A stretch of DNA of 64,000 nt from Streptomyces sp. NBC_01428 (GTDB lineage: Bacteria; Actinomycetota; Actinomycetes; Streptomycetales; Streptomycetaceae): contig NZ_CP109499.1 in assembly GCF_036231965.1 (NCBI RefSeq), positions 3,162,001-3,226,000 of the forward strand, written 5' to 3'. Below are positions 23,890 through 31,848 of this stretch, piece by piece (position 1 is the stretch's first letter; every line of letters begins with the position of its first letter). The position numbers and the translations under genes are program-made. Under the pieces are notes generated by a model. The model was not told the DNA's origin and ran no database searches. It saw nothing but the letters and a program-made list of their open reading frames with translations.

Positions 23890-25518
23890 TCAGGGAGCCG
23901 TGCGCGGCAGCCTGAGCACGAACAGCGCTCCGCCGGAGGGCGCCTCGCCGAGGGTGAGGGTTCCGCCGTGCCGTACGGCCACGTCCCGGGCGATCGCGAG
24001 GCCGAGGCCGGCGCCGCCGTCGTCCCGGCTGCGGGCGTCGTCGAGGCGTACGAACCGCTCGAAGACCCGCTCCCGCTGACCGGCGGGCACGCCGTCACCG
24101 TCGTCGGCGACGCTCAGCTCCGCCCACCGGCCGTCGGCCCGCACCCGCACCTCGACCCGGTCCCGGGCATGGCGCCGGGCGTTGTCCAGGAGGTTGGCCA
24201 GCACCCGCGCCACCTGACCGCGGGACCCCGGCACCTGGACCCCGTCCTCGGCCGTCACGGAGATCCCGGTCCTGCGTTCGGCCTCCTCGGCCGCGAGGGC
24301 GCCCAGGTCGAAGCGTCCGTCGGCGGGCTGCTCCCCCGCGTCCAGCCGGGCGAGCAGCAGCAGGTCCGCGGCGAGCCGCTGCAGCCGTACGGTGTCCTCG
24401 ACCGCGCCCGCCACGTCGAGCAGTTCCGGATGGGCGGCGCCCACTTCCAGCTGGGTGCGCAACGAGGCGATGGGGCTGCGCAGTTCGTGCGAGGCGTCGG
24501 CGACGAACCGGCGCTGCCGTTCCACCGACTCCTCCAGCGCGGACAGCGTCTCGTTGGTGGTCCGGGCGAGCCGGGCGACCTCGTCGTGCGAGTCCGGGAC
24601 GGGTACACGGCGGGCGAGGTCCTGGGAGGCGGTGATGGCGGCCATCTCGCCGCGGATGCCCTCGACGGGCCGCAGTGCGCGCCGGGTCACCCGCCAGGTC
24701 ACCGCGGCGACCGTGCCGAGGAGGAGGGGGAGGCCGATCAGCATGGAGGTGAGGGCCGTGCGGACGGCGCCCTGTTCGGCCGCGAGGGGTGCGCCGGCCC
24801 AGACGGTGAGGGTGACGTCCTGCGGTGTGGTGACCTCGACGGCGGCGAACCGGTAGTCCGCGGGGTCACCGTCGACGGTGGCGGTGCCCTGGCTGGTCTG
24901 CACGTCCTCGGAGATCTGCCCGACGGCGGGATCGTCGTCGTCCCCGCCGCTGTCGTCGCCGCTCCCCTTGCCCTTCCCGCTGTCGCTGTCGTCGCTGTCG
25001 TCGCTGTCCTCGTCGCTTCCGGCGCTCCTGCCACTGCCCTTGCCGCCGCTGTTCCCGCTGCCGCTGTCCCGGCCCCGCCCGCGGCCGCCGCCCCCGCCGC
25101 TGTCGTCGTCCTCGGCGTCGTCGTCCGTCGCGCTCGCCGAGGGAGAGGGGCGCGGGGAGGCGGAGGCGGACGAGGAGGCGGACGGGGAGGGTGCGGGGAC
25201 CGGCCGGACGGCGGTGACCCCGGTGCCGCTGACGCGCTCCAGGTCGTCGCTCGCGGCGACGAGGCGTCCCTCCTCGTCGGCGACCTGGACGGGGTGTTCC
25301 TCGGCGTCGCCGAGTTCCAGGTCCTTGTAGGCGATACCAGCGGCGAGCTGCGAGGCCACGTGGCGGGCCGCCGTGTCCGCCTGGGCGTTCGCCTGGCCGA
25401 CGAGGTCCGCGCGCAGCGAGAGGAGCACGGCGGCGCCCGCGACGACCAGCACGACGGCGACGACCAGGGTGGCCCCGAGGGTCGCCTTGGCCCGTACGGA
25501 ACCGAACAGCCGCCTCAC
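23890..25518 (-). CDS. Sensor histidine kinase with acidic low-complexity sensor domain
   Basis: 542 residues, GTG start overlapping the response-regulator stop (GTGA). Helix 1 at ~11-35, extracytoplasmic region 36-252, helix 2 at ~253-276, HAMP 277-330, HisKA with His344 (ADASHELRSP), then HATPase (NLLDNARRH N-box, DDGDGVP, GGAGLGLAI). The sensor region has a folded part (~36-107, ~205-250) split by a ~90-residue insert: Ser/Ala/Pro-rich 108-130, then Asp/Gly/Ser-rich 131-197 with a long acidic run. Such an insert could bind cations or cationic peptides. It works with the adjacent OmpR-type regulator; the divergent PepSY protein is the likely target and perhaps a co-sensor. Confidence 0.9.
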   Translation of the reverse strand: MRRLFGSVRAKATLGATLVVAVVLVVAGAAVLLSLRADLVGQANAQADTAARHVASQLAAGIAYKDLELGDAEEHPVQVADEEGRLVAASDDLERVSGTGVTAVRPVPAPSPSASSSASASPRPSPSASATDDDAEDDDSGGGGGRGRGRDSGSGNSGGKGSGRSAGSDEDSDDSDDSDSGKGKGSGDDSGGDDDDPAVGQISEDVQTSQGTATVDGDPADYRFAAVEVTTPQDVTLTVWAGAPLAAEQGAVRTALTSMLIGLPLLLGTVAAVTWRVTRRALRPVEGIRGEMAAITASQDLARRVPVPDSHDEVARLARTTNETLSALEESVERQRRFVADASHELRSPIASLRTQLEVGAAHPELLDVAGAVEDTVRLQRLAADLLLLARLDAGEQPADGRFDLGALAAEEAERRTGISVTAEDGVQVPGSRGQVARVLANLLDNARRHARDRVEVRVRADGRWAELSVADDGDGVPAGQRERVFERFVRLDDARSRDDGGAGLGLAIARDVAVRHGGTLTLGEAPSGGALFVLRLPRTAP

Positions 25519-26177
25519 CGCGCTTCCAGGCGGTATCCGGCGCCGCGTACGGTCCGGATGAGTTCGGCGCCGAGCTTGCGGCGCAGCGCGCTGACGTACA
25601 CCTCGACGATGTTGGGGTCGCCGTCGTAGGCGAAGTCCCAGACGTGTTCGAGGATGTCGGCCTTGGAGACGACCTCGCCGGCCCGCAGGACGAGGTGTTC
25701 GAGGACCGAGAACTCCTTGGTGGTGAGGGCGACTTCGTCCCCGTCGCGCAGCACGCGGCGGGCGGCGGTGTCGACGCGGATCGGGCCGAGGACGTGCACG
25801 GGGGACGCTCCGGCCTGTCCGCGGCGGCGCAGCAGCGCCTTGATCCGGGCGACGAGGACCACGTACGAGAACGGCTTCGTCAGGTAGTCGTCGGCGCCGG
25901 TGTCGAGCCCCTCGGCCTCGTCGTACTCGCCGTCCTTGGCGGTGAGCATCAGGATCGGGACGTCGTGTCCGCCGGCGCGGAGCGCGGCGCACACGCGGTA
26001 GCCGTTCATGCCGGGCAGCATGATGTCGAGGACGACGAGGTCGTAACCTCCCCCCGCGGCCAGGTGCAGGCCTTCCAGGCCGTCGTGCACGACGTCCACG
26101 GCGTAGCCCTCGGCCCGCAGGCCCCCGGCCAGCGACAGGGCGAGCCGCTTCTCGTCCTCCACGATCAACAGGCGCAT
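25515..26177 (-). CDS. OmpR-family response regulator
   Basis: 220 residues: receiver domain 1-115 with acidic pocket (VEDE), phospho-acceptor Asp51 in VVLDIMLPG, Thr and Lys of the switch (MLTAKD; YLTKPF), and an OmpR/PhoB winged helix from ~125 (TTKEFSVLEHLVLRAGEVVS; NIVEVYVSALRRKLG). It is translationally coupled to the kinase. Four CTTCAG-type motifs lie just upstream of its ATG, facing the divergent PepSY gene, and are likely its own binding sites. Confidence 0.93.
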   Translation of the reverse strand: MRLLIVEDEKRLALSLAGGLRAEGYAVDVVHDGLEGLHLAAGGGYDLVVLDIMLPGMNGYRVCAALRAGGHDVPILMLTAKDGEYDEAEGLDTGADDYLTKPFSYVVLVARIKALLRRRGQAGASPVHVLGPIRVDTAARRVLRDGDEVALTTKEFSVLEHLVLRAGEVVSKADILEHVWDFAYDGDPNIVEVYVSALRRKLGAELIRTVRGAGYRLEAR

Positions 26178-26200
26178 GGAGACAGGGTCGCAAACCGAAG

Positions 26201-26237
26201 CTGAAGACGGCTTCAGGTTCCTTCAGGCTGCCTTCAG
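26201..26237. promoter_or_regulatory. Helically phased CTTCAG repeats between response regulator and PepSY gene
   Basis: CTTCAG occurs at 26211, 26221 and 26232, and inverted as CTGAAG at 26201, so the direct copies are 10-11 bp apart, one helical turn. This is the layout of OmpR-family response-regulator sites. It suggests control of both divergent genes by the regulator at 25515-26177. Confidence 0.65.
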
Positions 26238-26339
26238 CGTCCGTCCCGCAGATTGGTCCACGTCGTCCCGGCCGCACCGCTTGTGGCGGAGCGTCCGGGA
26301 CGGGACAGCGTGAACCAGTGGACTTCGGGAGGGCTTTCC

Positions 26340-27185
26340 ATGAAGCGCAACATCGTCATCGCCACGGTCGCGGCCGCGGCTCTGATCGCCGGGGGCACGG
26401 CGACGTCCCTCGCCGTCACGGGCGACGGCACGACGGCGCCCACGACGCGGTCGAGCGGACAGCCGGGGGCGGACGACCGCCGGGACGACAAGGCCGTCGA
26501 GGGAACGAACGGGGCGGGCGGCAAGGCGGTGACGGCGCAGGACGCCATCGCCCGCGCCCTGGAGCACACTCCGGGTACCGCCGTCGGCGCCGAACTGGAC
26601 GACGAGAACGGTGCCGTGGTCTGGGAGGTCGAGGTCGTCGGCCGCGACGGCACCTGGCACGACGTACGGGTCTCCCCCGCCGCCGGTACGGTGCTCGGTT
26701 CCCGGACCGAGCACGAGGACGACGCGGCCCGGGTGCGCGCCGCGCTGGACGGGACGTCCGTCTCGGCCGCCGAGGCCGCCCGGGCCGCCGCCGCCAAGGG
26801 CAGGGTCACGGAGATCGACCTCGACGTGGATCGCGGGACGCCCGCATGGAAGGTGGAGACCCTGACGTCGAACGGCGTCGAGCAGGAGTGGCGGGTCGGC
26901 CTCGACACGGCCCGGATCACCGCCGACCACAGGTCGGACGACCGCGCTGACGACCGGAGCGACGACCGGGCCGCTCACGACGCCGACGACGACCGTACGG
27001 GCGCCACGCACGAGCGCGGCTCGGACGACGGGGCGGCCAGCGGTTCGGACGACGGCGCCGGGCACACCGGGCGCGAGCGTCACGGCGCCGGACACGGCTC
27101 GGACGACGGCCCGGAGCATCACGGACGCCACGGCTCGGACGACAGCTCGGACGACGACTCAGGCCACGGCTCGGACGACGACTGA
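26340..27185 (+). CDS. Exported PepSY-domain protein with GSDD-rich tail
   Basis: 281 residues, ATG preceded by GGGAGGG. Residues 1-25 are a signal peptide or anchor. Two PepSY-type repeats follow (~47-105 with AIARALEHTPGTAVGAELDD; ~110-170 with AARAAAAKGRVTEIDLDVDR and WKVETLTSNG). From ~195 to the end the protein is Asp/Ser/Gly/His/Arg-rich with many GSDD units and would be disordered and acidic. PepSY domains often inhibit proteases or act in envelope sensing. Divergent from the two-component system, which probably controls it. The acidic tail echoes the acidic insert of the kinase. Confidence 0.85.
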   Translation: MKRNIVIATVAAAALIAGGTATSLAVTGDGTTAPTTRSSGQPGADDRRDDKAVEGTNGAGGKAVTAQDAIARALEHTPGTAVGAELDDENGAVVWEVEVVGRDGTWHDVRVSPAAGTVLGSRTEHEDDAARVRAALDGTSVSAAEAARAAAAKGRVTEIDLDVDRGTPAWKVETLTSNGVEQEWRVGLDTARITADHRSDDRADDRSDDRAAHDADDDRTGATHERGSDDGAASGSDDGAGHTGRERHGAGHGSDDGPEHHGRHGSDDSSDDDSGHGSDDD

Positions 27186-27206
27186 CCGGAGGGCCGGGGA
27201 TCGGCC

Positions 27207-27251
27207 GGGCCGGGCGGGGGCGATGTACACGGGATCGCCCCCGCCCGGCCC
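27207..27251. terminator. Bidirectional terminator between PepSY and MFS genes
   Basis: Perfect 18-bp arms (27207-27224 and 27234-27251) with a 9-nt loop. It lies between the convergent PepSY and MFS genes. Confidence 0.88.
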
Positions 27252-27287
27252 TGCCGGTTGTCCGACGACCGTCCCGCGCCCGGCCGG

Positions 27288-28577
27288 TCAGAGGCGGCTT
27301 GGTTCGGCGTCCTCCGGGGTGGCCTCTCCCCCGGCCGCCGACGTCCTGGATGTCGGGCGTACCGCGGGTGCCGCGGGTGCTGTCGTAGGTGCCGCGCGCA
27401 GTGAGACGAGCGCCGCCGTCAGGGACACCGCCCCCGAGATCGCGAAGCACCAGCCCAGGGACACCTGGCCCACCAGCAGGCCCACCCCGGCCGCGCCGCC
27501 CGAACTCCCCGCGTTCACCGCGGTGTTGACCCAGGCGCCCGCCTGGGTACGGAAGCCCGGTGGGGCGGCTGCGTCCGCGATCAGATAGGACGTGGTGAGG
27601 GCCGGGGCGACGAAGAAGCCCGCGCAGGCGACGGCCACGGTCAGGGTGCCGAGGTCCGGAGCGAACGCGGCGGCGAGCAGGGCGAGGCCCAGGCCGCCGG
27701 CCGTCAGGGGCAGTCGAGCACCCGGCGACAGCCGCCAGTCGACGGCGCCGTTGAGCAGCCCGCCGAGGGCGCTGCCCAGCGACAGGGCGGCGAGCACCCA
27801 CGCCACCGTGTCGGCCCCGTGGTGGTGTTGTTCGGCGAACGCCAGGACCAGGAGGTCGACGGCGCCGAGGGACAGGCCGACACCGAGCGCGACGACGACG
27901 GGCTGGGCCAGGGCCCGGCCGCCCCGCCATCGGCGTTCGTCGCGGCCCGCCCCGGCCTTGGCCGGACGGACCCCCGCGACGGCCGGGGACAGCACGAACG
28001 CCAGGGTTCCCGCCCAGACCAGCAGGGCGCTCAGCACGACGGCGGCGGCGGGCGGCGCCCACTGGACGACCGCGCCGACGAGCAGCGGCCCGGAGACGAA
28101 GAGGACCTCCTCCAGGACGCCGTCGAGGCTGTACGCGCGCTGCAACAGCCTCTCGTCGGGGACGAGTCGGCTCCACACCGTGCGCATCGTGGGGCCGAGG
28201 GGCGGGGTGCAGGTACCCGCGGCGACGGCCAGCGCGCCGATGACGAGAGCCGGTGCGCCGGGTCGCCACGCGGTCGCCGCGAAGGCGGTGAGCAGGCCCG
28301 CGTACAGCGAGGCCATGGGGATCAGGGCGCGGCGGGCGCCGTGCCGGTCGATGAGGGCCGCCCGGGCGGGCGAGAGGAACACGCCGGCCGCGCCGAACAG
28401 GGCCATGACGGTGCCGGCCACGGCGTACGAGCCCGTGGCGCGGGTGGTGCTGAGCATCATGGCCAGCGAGACGAGACCGTACGAGAGACGACCGGTCAGG
28501 GCGGCGGCGAAGGTGCGGCGGGCGTGCGGGATGCGGAAGAGCGCGGCGTACGAAGGCCGCGGGGATGACCCGGACAT
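27288..28577 (-). CDS. MFS transporter
   Basis: 429 residues, about 12 hydrophobic helices, opening YAALFRIPHARRTFAAALTG, with the loop 2-3 motif reading ALIDRHGARRAL and an Ala/Pro/Thr-rich cytoplasmic C-terminus. No substrate-specific signature. There is no adjacent regulator on its own strand. The 240 bp upstream (28578-28818) contain only the meaB terminator and a GC-rich stretch. Confidence 0.84.
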   Translation of the reverse strand: MSGSSPRPSYAALFRIPHARRTFAAALTGRLSYGLVSLAMMLSTTRATGSYAVAGTVMALFGAAGVFLSPARAALIDRHGARRALIPMASLYAGLLTAFAATAWRPGAPALVIGALAVAAGTCTPPLGPTMRTVWSRLVPDERLLQRAYSLDGVLEEVLFVSGPLLVGAVVQWAPPAAAVVLSALLVWAGTLAFVLSPAVAGVRPAKAGAGRDERRWRGGRALAQPVVVALGVGLSLGAVDLLVLAFAEQHHHGADTVAWVLAALSLGSALGGLLNGAVDWRLSPGARLPLTAGGLGLALLAAAFAPDLGTLTVAVACAGFFVAPALTTSYLIADAAAPPGFRTQAGAWVNTAVNAGSSGGAAGVGLLVGQVSLGWCFAISGAVSLTAALVSLRAAPTTAPAAPAVRPTSRTSAAGGEATPEDAEPSRL

Positions 28578-28785
28578 GGGTGTGGTTCCTCAGCTGCGAG
28601 GCGGGAAAGGGGACGCCGGAGTGCCGCGACGCCGCAGCCTCGGTGCTGCCGGTGCGTCGCGGGCCTGGGCGGGCCCTATGCCATGAGGAGGAACATGCGC
28701 TCAACGTAACAGCGGGCGCGGGGAGTCGGCCAGGGGGTTCCCGGCCGCGCCGCGTCATGGGGCGGGCGCCGCGGGATGTCCCGCC

Positions 28786-28808
28786 GGGCGGGCGCGAGGT
28801 GCCCGCCC
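28786..28808 (-). terminator. Terminator hairpin after meaB
   Basis: 8-bp perfect arms GGGCGGGC / GCCCGCCC with a 7-nt loop, 11 nt past the meaB stop. No T-run. Confidence 0.6.
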
Positions 28809-28818
28809 CGAGCGGGGT

Positions 28819-29775
28819 TCAGCTCTCCGTGAGGCCCTCGACGAGGGTGTCCGCCGCGCGGTAGGGGTCCAGTTCACCGGCGACGATGCGTTCGGCGAGG
28901 GCGCTGAGGCGGCGGTCTCCGTGCAGGTCGCCGATGCGCCGGCGCAGGGTCGTGACGGCGATCGTCTCGACCTCCTGGGACGCCCGGGCGAGCCGGCGTT
29001 CGGCGAGGACCCCGTGCTCCTCCATCCACGCCCGGTGCTTCTCCAGGGCCTCGACCACCTCGTCGATGCCCTCCGAGCGGGCGGCGACCGTCTTGACGAT
29101 CGGGGGGCGCCAGGCACCCGGGCCGCGGGACTCACCGAGGCCGAGCATGTGGTTCAGCTCGCGTGCGGTGGCGTCGGCGCCGTCACGGTCGGCCTTGTTG
29201 ACGACGTAGACGTCGCCGATCTCCAGGATTCCGGCCTTGGCGGCCTGGATGCCGTCGCCCATGCCGGGGGCCAGCAGGACGACCGAGGTGTCGGCCTGAC
29301 GGGCGATCTCGACCTCCGACTGACCGACGCCGACGGTCTCCACGAGGATCACGTCGCAGCCCGCCGCGTCGAGGACCCGGATCGCCTGCGGGGCCGACCA
29401 GGCGAGTCCGCCGAGGTGGCCGCGGGTGGCCATGGAGCGGATGTAGACGCCCGGGTCGGAGGAGTGGTCGGACATGCGGACGCGGTCGCCGAGGAGCGCG
29501 CCGCCGGAGAACGGCGAGGACGGGTCGACGGCGAGCACACCGACCCGCTTGCCCTGCCGCCGGTAGGCGGTCACCAGCGCCGACGTCGACGTGGACTTGC
29601 CGACGCCGGGCGATCCGGTGAGCCCCACCACGTAGGCGTTGCCGGTGAGCGGGGCCAGGGCCGCCATGACCTCACGGAGCTGCGGTGCCGCGCCCTCCAC
29701 CAGGGAGATCAGCCGGGCCACCGCCCGCGGTCGCCCTTCTCTGGCCTGGGACACCAGCGAGGAGACGTCCTGCAT
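28819..29775 (-). CDS. meaB: MeaB-type GTPase, chaperone of B12-dependent acyl-CoA mutases
   Basis: 318 residues. G3E GTPase with Walker A GLTGSPGVGKST, switch region VDPSSPFSGGALLGDRVRM, ETVGVGQSE and the base-specificity motif NKAD. MeaB proteins load and protect adenosylcobalamin in methylmalonyl-CoA or isobutyryl-CoA mutase. ATG chosen with GGAG five bases upstream; a GTG 15 bp earlier is possible. It follows the thiolase gene by 38 bp on the same strand, so likely one operon, with methylmalonyl-CoA epimerase divergent. A mutase partner, icmA, is 17 kb away; the methylmalonyl-CoA mutase itself is not in this window. Confidence 0.93.
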   Translation of the reverse strand: MQDVSSLVSQAREGRPRAVARLISLVEGAAPQLREVMAALAPLTGNAYVVGLTGSPGVGKSTSTSALVTAYRRQGKRVGVLAVDPSSPFSGGALLGDRVRMSDHSSDPGVYIRSMATRGHLGGLAWSAPQAIRVLDAAGCDVILVETVGVGQSEVEIARQADTSVVLLAPGMGDGIQAAKAGILEIGDVYVVNKADRDGADATARELNHMLGLGESRGPGAWRPPIVKTVAARSEGIDEVVEALEKHRAWMEEHGVLAERRLARASQEVETIAVTTLRRRIGDLHGDRRLSALAERIVAGELDPYRAADTLVEGLTES

Positions 29776-29813
29776 CACAGCTCCGTTCACGAGAGATCAG
29801 GGTGGAACGCGTG

Positions 29814-31016
29814 TCAGGCCTTGGCTACCCGCACGATCAGCGCGTCACCCTGACCGCCGCCTCCGCACAGGGCGGCCGCGCCGACGCCGCCGCCGCGCCG
29901 CTTCAGTTCGAGGGCGAGGTGCAGGACGAGACGGGCGCCGGACATGCCGATCGGGTGGCCGAGGGCGATGGCGCCGCCGTTCACGTTCACCTTGTCGGTG
30001 GTGACCCCGAGGTCCTTCATCGACTGCACCGCGACCGCCGCGAACGCTTCGTTGATCTCGATCAGATCGAGGTCACCGGCCTCCAGGCCCTCCTTCTTCA
30101 GGGCGTGCAGGATCGCGTTCGAGGGCTGCGACTGGAGGGAGTTGTCCGGGCCCGCCACGTTGCCGTGGGCGCCGATCTCGGCGATCCACTCCAGGCCCAG
30201 CTCCAGCGCCTTGGCCTTGCTCATCACGACCACGGCGGCGGCGCCGTCCGAGATCTGGGAGGCGCTGCCGGCGGTGATGGTGCCGTCCTTGGTGAAGGCG
30301 GGACGCAGCCGGCCGAGGGACTCGGCGGTGGTCTCGGCGCGGATGCCCTCGTCCTTGCTGAAGACGACGGGCTCGCCCTTGCGCTGCGGGATCTCCACGG
30401 GGGTGATCTCGGCCTCGAAGATGCCGTTCTTCTGGGCGGCCGCGGCGCGCTGGTGGGACAGGGCGGCGATCTCGTCCTGCTCGGGGCGCTGGATGCCGAG
30501 GCGGGTGTTGTGCTTCTCGGTGGACTCGCCCATCGCGATGTTCTCGAAGGCGTCGGTCAGCCCGTCGTACGCCATGGCGTCGAGCATCTCGACGGCGCCG
30601 TACTTGTATCCCTCGCGGGACTTCGGGAGCAGGTGCGGGGCGTTCGTCATGGATTCCTGGCCGCCCGCGACGACGACGTCGAACTCGCCGGCGCGGATCA
30701 GCTGGTCCGCGAGGGCGATGGCGTCGAGGCCCGAGAGGCACACCTTGTTGATGGTGAGGGCCGGGACGCTCATGGGGATGCCCGCCTTGACGGCGGCCTG
30801 GCGTGCCGGGATCTGCCCTGCCCCGGCCTGGAGCACCTGGCCCATGATCACGTACTGCACCTGGTCGCCGCCGATGCCCGCACGGTCGAGGGCGGCCTTG
30901 ATCGCGAATCCTCCGAGGTCGGCCCCGGAGAAGGACTTCAGCGAGCCCAGCAACCGTCCCATGGGCGTCCGGGCGCCCGCGACGATCACGGAGGTCGTGC
31001 TGTTCGTTCCAGACAT
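29814..31016 (-). CDS. Acetyl-CoA C-acetyltransferase (thiolase)
   Basis: 400 residues, with AAGGGGAT eight bases before the ATG. It condenses two acetyl-CoA to acetoacetyl-CoA, or the reverse. Both thiolase halves are intact: active Cys93 in [22 protein letters not shown], the His in [17 protein letters not shown] and the second Cys in [12 protein letters not shown]. It precedes meaB on one transcript and is divergent from the epimerase gene, so it fits the acyl-CoA interconversion cluster (ethylmalonyl-CoA or branched-chain catabolism). Upstream sequence 31040-31060 has TTTACTGAGAATGTACTGAG, a direct repeat of unknown meaning. Confidence 0.94.
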   Translation of the reverse strand: MSGTNSTTSVIVAGARTPMGRLLGSLKSFSGADLGGFAIKAALDRAGIGGDQVQYVIMGQVLQAGAGQIPARQAAVKAGIPMSVPALTINKVCLSGLDAIALADQLIRAGEFDVVVAGGQESMTNAPHLLPKSREGYKYGAVEMLDAMAYDGLTDAFENIAMGESTEKHNTRLGIQRPEQDEIAALSHQRAAAAQKNGIFEAEITPVEIPQRKGEPVVFSKDEGIRAETTAESLGRLRPAFTKDGTITAGSASQISDGAAAVVVMSKAKALELGLEWIAEIGAHGNVAGPDNSLQSQPSNAILHALKKEGLEAGDLDLIEINEAFAAVAVQSMKDLGVTTDKVNVNGGAIALGHPIGMSGARLVLHLALELKRRGGGVGAAALCGGGGQGDALIVRVAKA

Positions 31017-31164
31017 GAGGTGCGATCCCCTTACCGGCTTGCACAGCCGAGGAGTGAACGAGGGTTTACTGAGAATGTACTGAGCGGTAGGCCATGCGTC
31101 ATCCGGCCCGCAGTGTGATCGCGCGCACGTTGCGTAACCACGCCAGGGGCGCTGCACTGGCAGC

Positions 31165-31605
31165 ATGCTGACGCGAATCGACCACATCGGGATCGCCTGT
31201 TTCGACCTCGACACGACTGTCGAGTTCTACCGTGCGACGTACGGCTTCGAGGTGTTCCACACCGAGGTCAACGAGGAGCAGGGCGTCCGGGAGGCCATGC
31301 TCAAGATCAACGAGACGTCCGACGGGGGTGCCTCCTACCTCCAGTTGCTGGAACCGACCCGGGAGGATTCGGCCGTCGGGAAGTGGCTGGCGAAGAACGG
31401 CGAGGGCGTGCACCACATCGCCTTCGGCACCGCGGATGTCGACGGCGACGCCGCCGATATCCGGAACAAGGGCGTCCGAGTGCTGTACGACGAGCCCCGG
31501 ACCGGATCGATGGGGTCCCGGATCACCTTCCTCCACCCCAAGGATTGTCATGGAGTCCTGACAGAACTGGTCACTTCGGCGACGGTTGAGTCACCTGAGC
31601 ACTGA
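31165..31605 (+). CDS. mce: Methylmalonyl-CoA epimerase
   Basis: 146 residues, VOC-fold metalloenzyme that interconverts (2R)- and (2S)-methylmalonyl-CoA. The family opening [15 protein letters not shown] has a metal-binding His, followed by [18 protein letters not shown] with further metal ligand and CoA-contact residues, and the C-terminal [13 protein letters not shown] with the final Glu. Divergent from the thiolase-meaB unit, 148 bp apart, which is consistent with shared use in propionyl-CoA/methylmalonyl-CoA metabolism. The 243 bp that follow (31606-31848) contain only the scy upstream region and a small GC hairpin. Confidence 0.92.
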   Translation: MLTRIDHIGIACFDLDTTVEFYRATYGFEVFHTEVNEEQGVREAMLKINETSDGGASYLQLLEPTREDSAVGKWLAKNGEGVHHIAFGTADVDGDAADIRNKGVRVLYDEPRTGSMGSRITFLHPKDCHGVLTELVTSATVESPEH

Positions 31606-31848
31606 CCTCCGTATATCTGGGCCGGTAGGGTTGGGGGCGGCCGTCGCCTTCACGGGGGACGGCCGGGGTCCTGTCCGCCTTCGGGCGTGCGGGACCAAGG
31701 GCCGGGGTCCAGGTTTCGGGGGGCGAGCGTCGGGGCAGCAGCCCGTGCTCCGCCGTTGATCTGACACCATTCCCCGGGGGCCCCGTTCAGCGGATGGACG
31801 GAGCTCGTTCGGAAAGACTTTCGACCAGGGGACGGATGGGACCGCGCA

